The notes beneath the pieces are model-generated. The model did not search any database, was not told the DNA's origin, and worked only from the letters and a program-made list of their open reading frames with translations. From assembly GCA_029261215.1 (NCBI GenBank), contig JAJDBT010000081.1, positions 1 to 64,000 of the forward strand: a stretch of DNA of 64,000 bases, in the 5' to 3' direction. The first letter of the stretch is position 1, and every line of letters starts with the position of its first letter. Shown here piece after piece: positions 62,527-64,000 of this stretch. The stretch comes from Nitrospirota bacterium (GTDB taxonomy: Bacteria; Nitrospirota; Nitrospiria; SBBL01; JAADHI01). Position numbers and translations under genes: made by a program.

Positions 62527-63957
62527 ATGTATGGATATGATGAAGACCGCGCAGAACGCGGCAAAAAACTGGTCAACGAACTCGTTATTCTCTTGAAAAC
62601 GGCCCAAATCCATGACGTGGGAAATCTTGCTTTCGACCAGCCGATTGAAAAGTTCCACCATACACTGGGGCTCCTTTTTAAAAATGACCCAGAGGTGACC
62701 CTGAGCCTTGAAGGCGATTCCCTTTTTTTGGGCGAGACAAAGCTGAAAATTGATATCGATGGATTCACGAATTTGATGTTCATTATTGAAGAGATGAAAA
62801 AAAGAGAGATCGGCGCCATTGTTTTTTTACGGGGCATTAATAAACGTGAGGTCATTACATTTTGTGTGATTTTTTCAAAACTGGATACTAACTTGCCTGA
62901 TCCATTTGAGCGATCTCAACAGAAGATGATTCAGGCGCATCTTTCAAATCCCGAGATTGAACCTTACCAAGAGACCAAGGAAAAAGACTCAATTGATGAC
63001 ATCTTTAAAGATAAAAAAGAATTGGCCAAACAAACCTATTTTTCCACAGTGACCGCTGTTTCAGAGGTCATGGATAGTTTAAAACTCAAGCAGGCGGTGA
63101 GTTTAAAACGCTCAAAGCGGGTGGTGCAATCAATGGTCGATCAGATTTTGCAGGAAGACACAACGCTGTTGGGCTTGACCAACCTAAGAAGCCATGATGA
63201 GTACACCTACAATCACTCGGTTAACGTGTGCATTTTGGCCTTGGCGCTGGGTCAACGTTTGGGGTATCGGAAACGCAGTTTAAGTGAATTGGGGATGGCG
63301 GCCCTGTTTCATGATTTGGGGAAATACGATATTCCTCTGGAAATTTTAAACAAGGCGACAGACTTTACGCCAGATGAGTGGGAGGTGATGCGCGGTCATC
63401 CCATCATGTCGGTGAAGGAGTTGGTACGCTTGAAAGGAATTCATGAAATGGCGGTCAAGGTTGCCATCGGCGCGTTTGAGCATCATCTTAACTACGATCT
63501 TTCCGGTTATCCAAAATTGGCAACAAAGCGAAAATTGAGCTTGGTGGGCCGAATCGTGTGCATTGTGGATTGTTACGATGCCCTTACGGCTTCCCGCGTC
63601 TACAGCCGGATTCCTTTTGCGCCGGATAAAGCACTGCGTTTTATGTTGAGCCGATCTGGAAAGGCCTTTGACCCGATTCTCATGAAACTCTTTGTGAATG
63701 CCATCGGTGTGTTTCCAATTGGCACACTTGTTTTACTCAATACCAAAGAAATCGGAGTCGTGGCTGCTTCAAACCCGAATCCGGAAAAAGGGGATCGCCC
63801 CAAAATTCGCGTGATCCTGGATCCGTCTGGAAATGAATGTGATGAGAAATATATTGATCTTTCGGAGGAAGACTCGCACGGCGGGTTTTGTCATGACATT
63901 GTCAATGTGATTGATGCCACGAAGTATAAAATCGATGTCGGAAAGTATTTTTTGTAG
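62527..63957 (+). CDS. HD-GYP-domain protein with altered GYP motif
   Basis: The protein has 476 residues. The N-terminal 150 residues resemble the start of the preceding HEAT protein. An HD-GYP domain spans about 220-390: HD at 262-263 in FHDLGKYDIP, and HH at 319-320 with DLSGYP at 324-329. The canonical signature is HHExxDGxGYP, here HHLNYDLSGYP, so the third-metal Glu and one Gly are replaced by Leu. HD-GYP proteins hydrolyse c-di-GMP; these changes may weaken or alter activity. The C-terminus (about 395-476) carries an extra beta-rich region often found in this subgroup. It overlaps no gene and ends before the window edge. Confidence 0.9.
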   Translation: MYGYDEDRAERGKKLVNELVILLKTAQIHDVGNLAFDQPIEKFHHTLGLLFKNDPEVTLSLEGDSLFLGETKLKIDIDGFTNLMFIIEEMKKREIGAIVFLRGINKREVITFCVIFSKLDTNLPDPFERSQQKMIQAHLSNPEIEPYQETKEKDSIDDIFKDKKELAKQTYFSTVTAVSEVMDSLKLKQAVSLKRSKRVVQSMVDQILQEDTTLLGLTNLRSHDEYTYNHSVNVCILALALGQRLGYRKRSLSELGMAALFHDLGKYDIPLEILNKATDFTPDEWEVMRGHPIMSVKELVRLKGIHEMAVKVAIGAFEHHLNYDLSGYPKLATKRKLSLVGRIVCIVDCYDALTASRVYSRIPFAPDKALRFMLSRSGKAFDPILMKLFVNAIGVFPIGTLVLLNTKEIGVVAASNPNPEKGDRPKIRVILDPSGNECDEKYIDLSEEDSHGGFCHDIVNVIDATKYKIDVGKYFL

Positions 63958-64000
63958 ATCGTGTGTTAGCGATATGCCGTGTGAATGGCAACAATTCCGC

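Overview
The window comes from a Gram-negative (diderm) bacterium. It encodes outer-membrane barrels, porins, a TolC-type channel, lipoproteins and a Tat system. Base composition looks near 50% G+C with no obvious compositional break. Gene families such as CFI-box surface proteins, DUF2934, small CxxC...CxxC proteins, a HEAT plus HD-GYP pair and a complete urease with urea ABC transporter would fit Nitrospirota or a related environmental lineage. That placement is an inference from family content only; no rRNA or other taxonomic marker is present.

Layout. 0.1-3 kb: a broken two-gene DUF1828/DUF6978 module and a CstB-like persulfide dioxygenase-rhodanese. 3-9.6 kb: a copper/silver-type RND efflux operon (Cys-rich secreted protein, CusC-, CusB- and CusA-like). 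9.7-13.2 kb: a CFI-box beta-helix surface protein, an outer-membrane barrel, a decayed VapC toxin gene and an unknown membrane protein. 13.3-19.1 kb: aldehyde dehydrogenase, radA, a frameshifted hicB, an intact MntA-HepT toxin-antitoxin pair, a lone HicB-like gene, a lipoprotein and tsaB. 19.1-31.6 kb: one long leftward urea operon (porin, ureD, urtABCDE, a small unknown gene, ureABC, ureF, ureG; no ureE). Its promoter is consensus-like, and its leader carries two hairpins and an intrinsic terminator ahead of the first gene. 31.7-35.6 kb: rimI, a YdcH-like gene, tatA, tatC and a beta-propeller protein. 35.7-41.7 kb: PAS histidine kinase, CheB-CheR-PAS fusion, a decayed response regulator and a REC-LuxR regulator. 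41.7-49 kb: small zinc protein, mannose-1-phosphate guanylyltransferase, glucan phosphorylase, MarC, stress-type small proteins (DUF2934, DUF2892, Hsp20), several palindromes and a tRNA-Thr 3' fragment. 49-58.4 kb: cupin, GH18-like lipoprotein and an unusual exopolysaccharide operon. 58.8-64 kb: CstA, a HEAT-repeat protein and an HD-GYP protein.

The most unusual region is the exopolysaccharide locus at 49.6-58.4 kb. A PilZ-domain GT2 polymerase is followed by a deacetylase-like protein that has lost its metal-binding residues. Next comes a 1392-residue protein that combines TPRs, a deacetylase domain with intact motifs, and a C-terminal outer-membrane barrel. This looks like a rearranged Pga (poly-N-acetylglucosamine) system in which modification and export are fused in one polypeptide. 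A GH18-like lipoprotein ends on the opposite strand with overlapping stop codons. PilZ, and possibly the HD-GYP protein nearby, suggest c-di-GMP control.

The urea operon should import urea through an outer-membrane porin and the UrtABCDE transporter and hydrolyse it in the cytoplasm. Its binding protein UrtA carries a twin-arginine signal, which connects it to the Tat genes a few kilobases away. Decay is frequent in the left and middle parts of the window: truncated DUF1828, frameshifted VapC and HicB, a nonsense-mutated response regulator and a partial tRNA.
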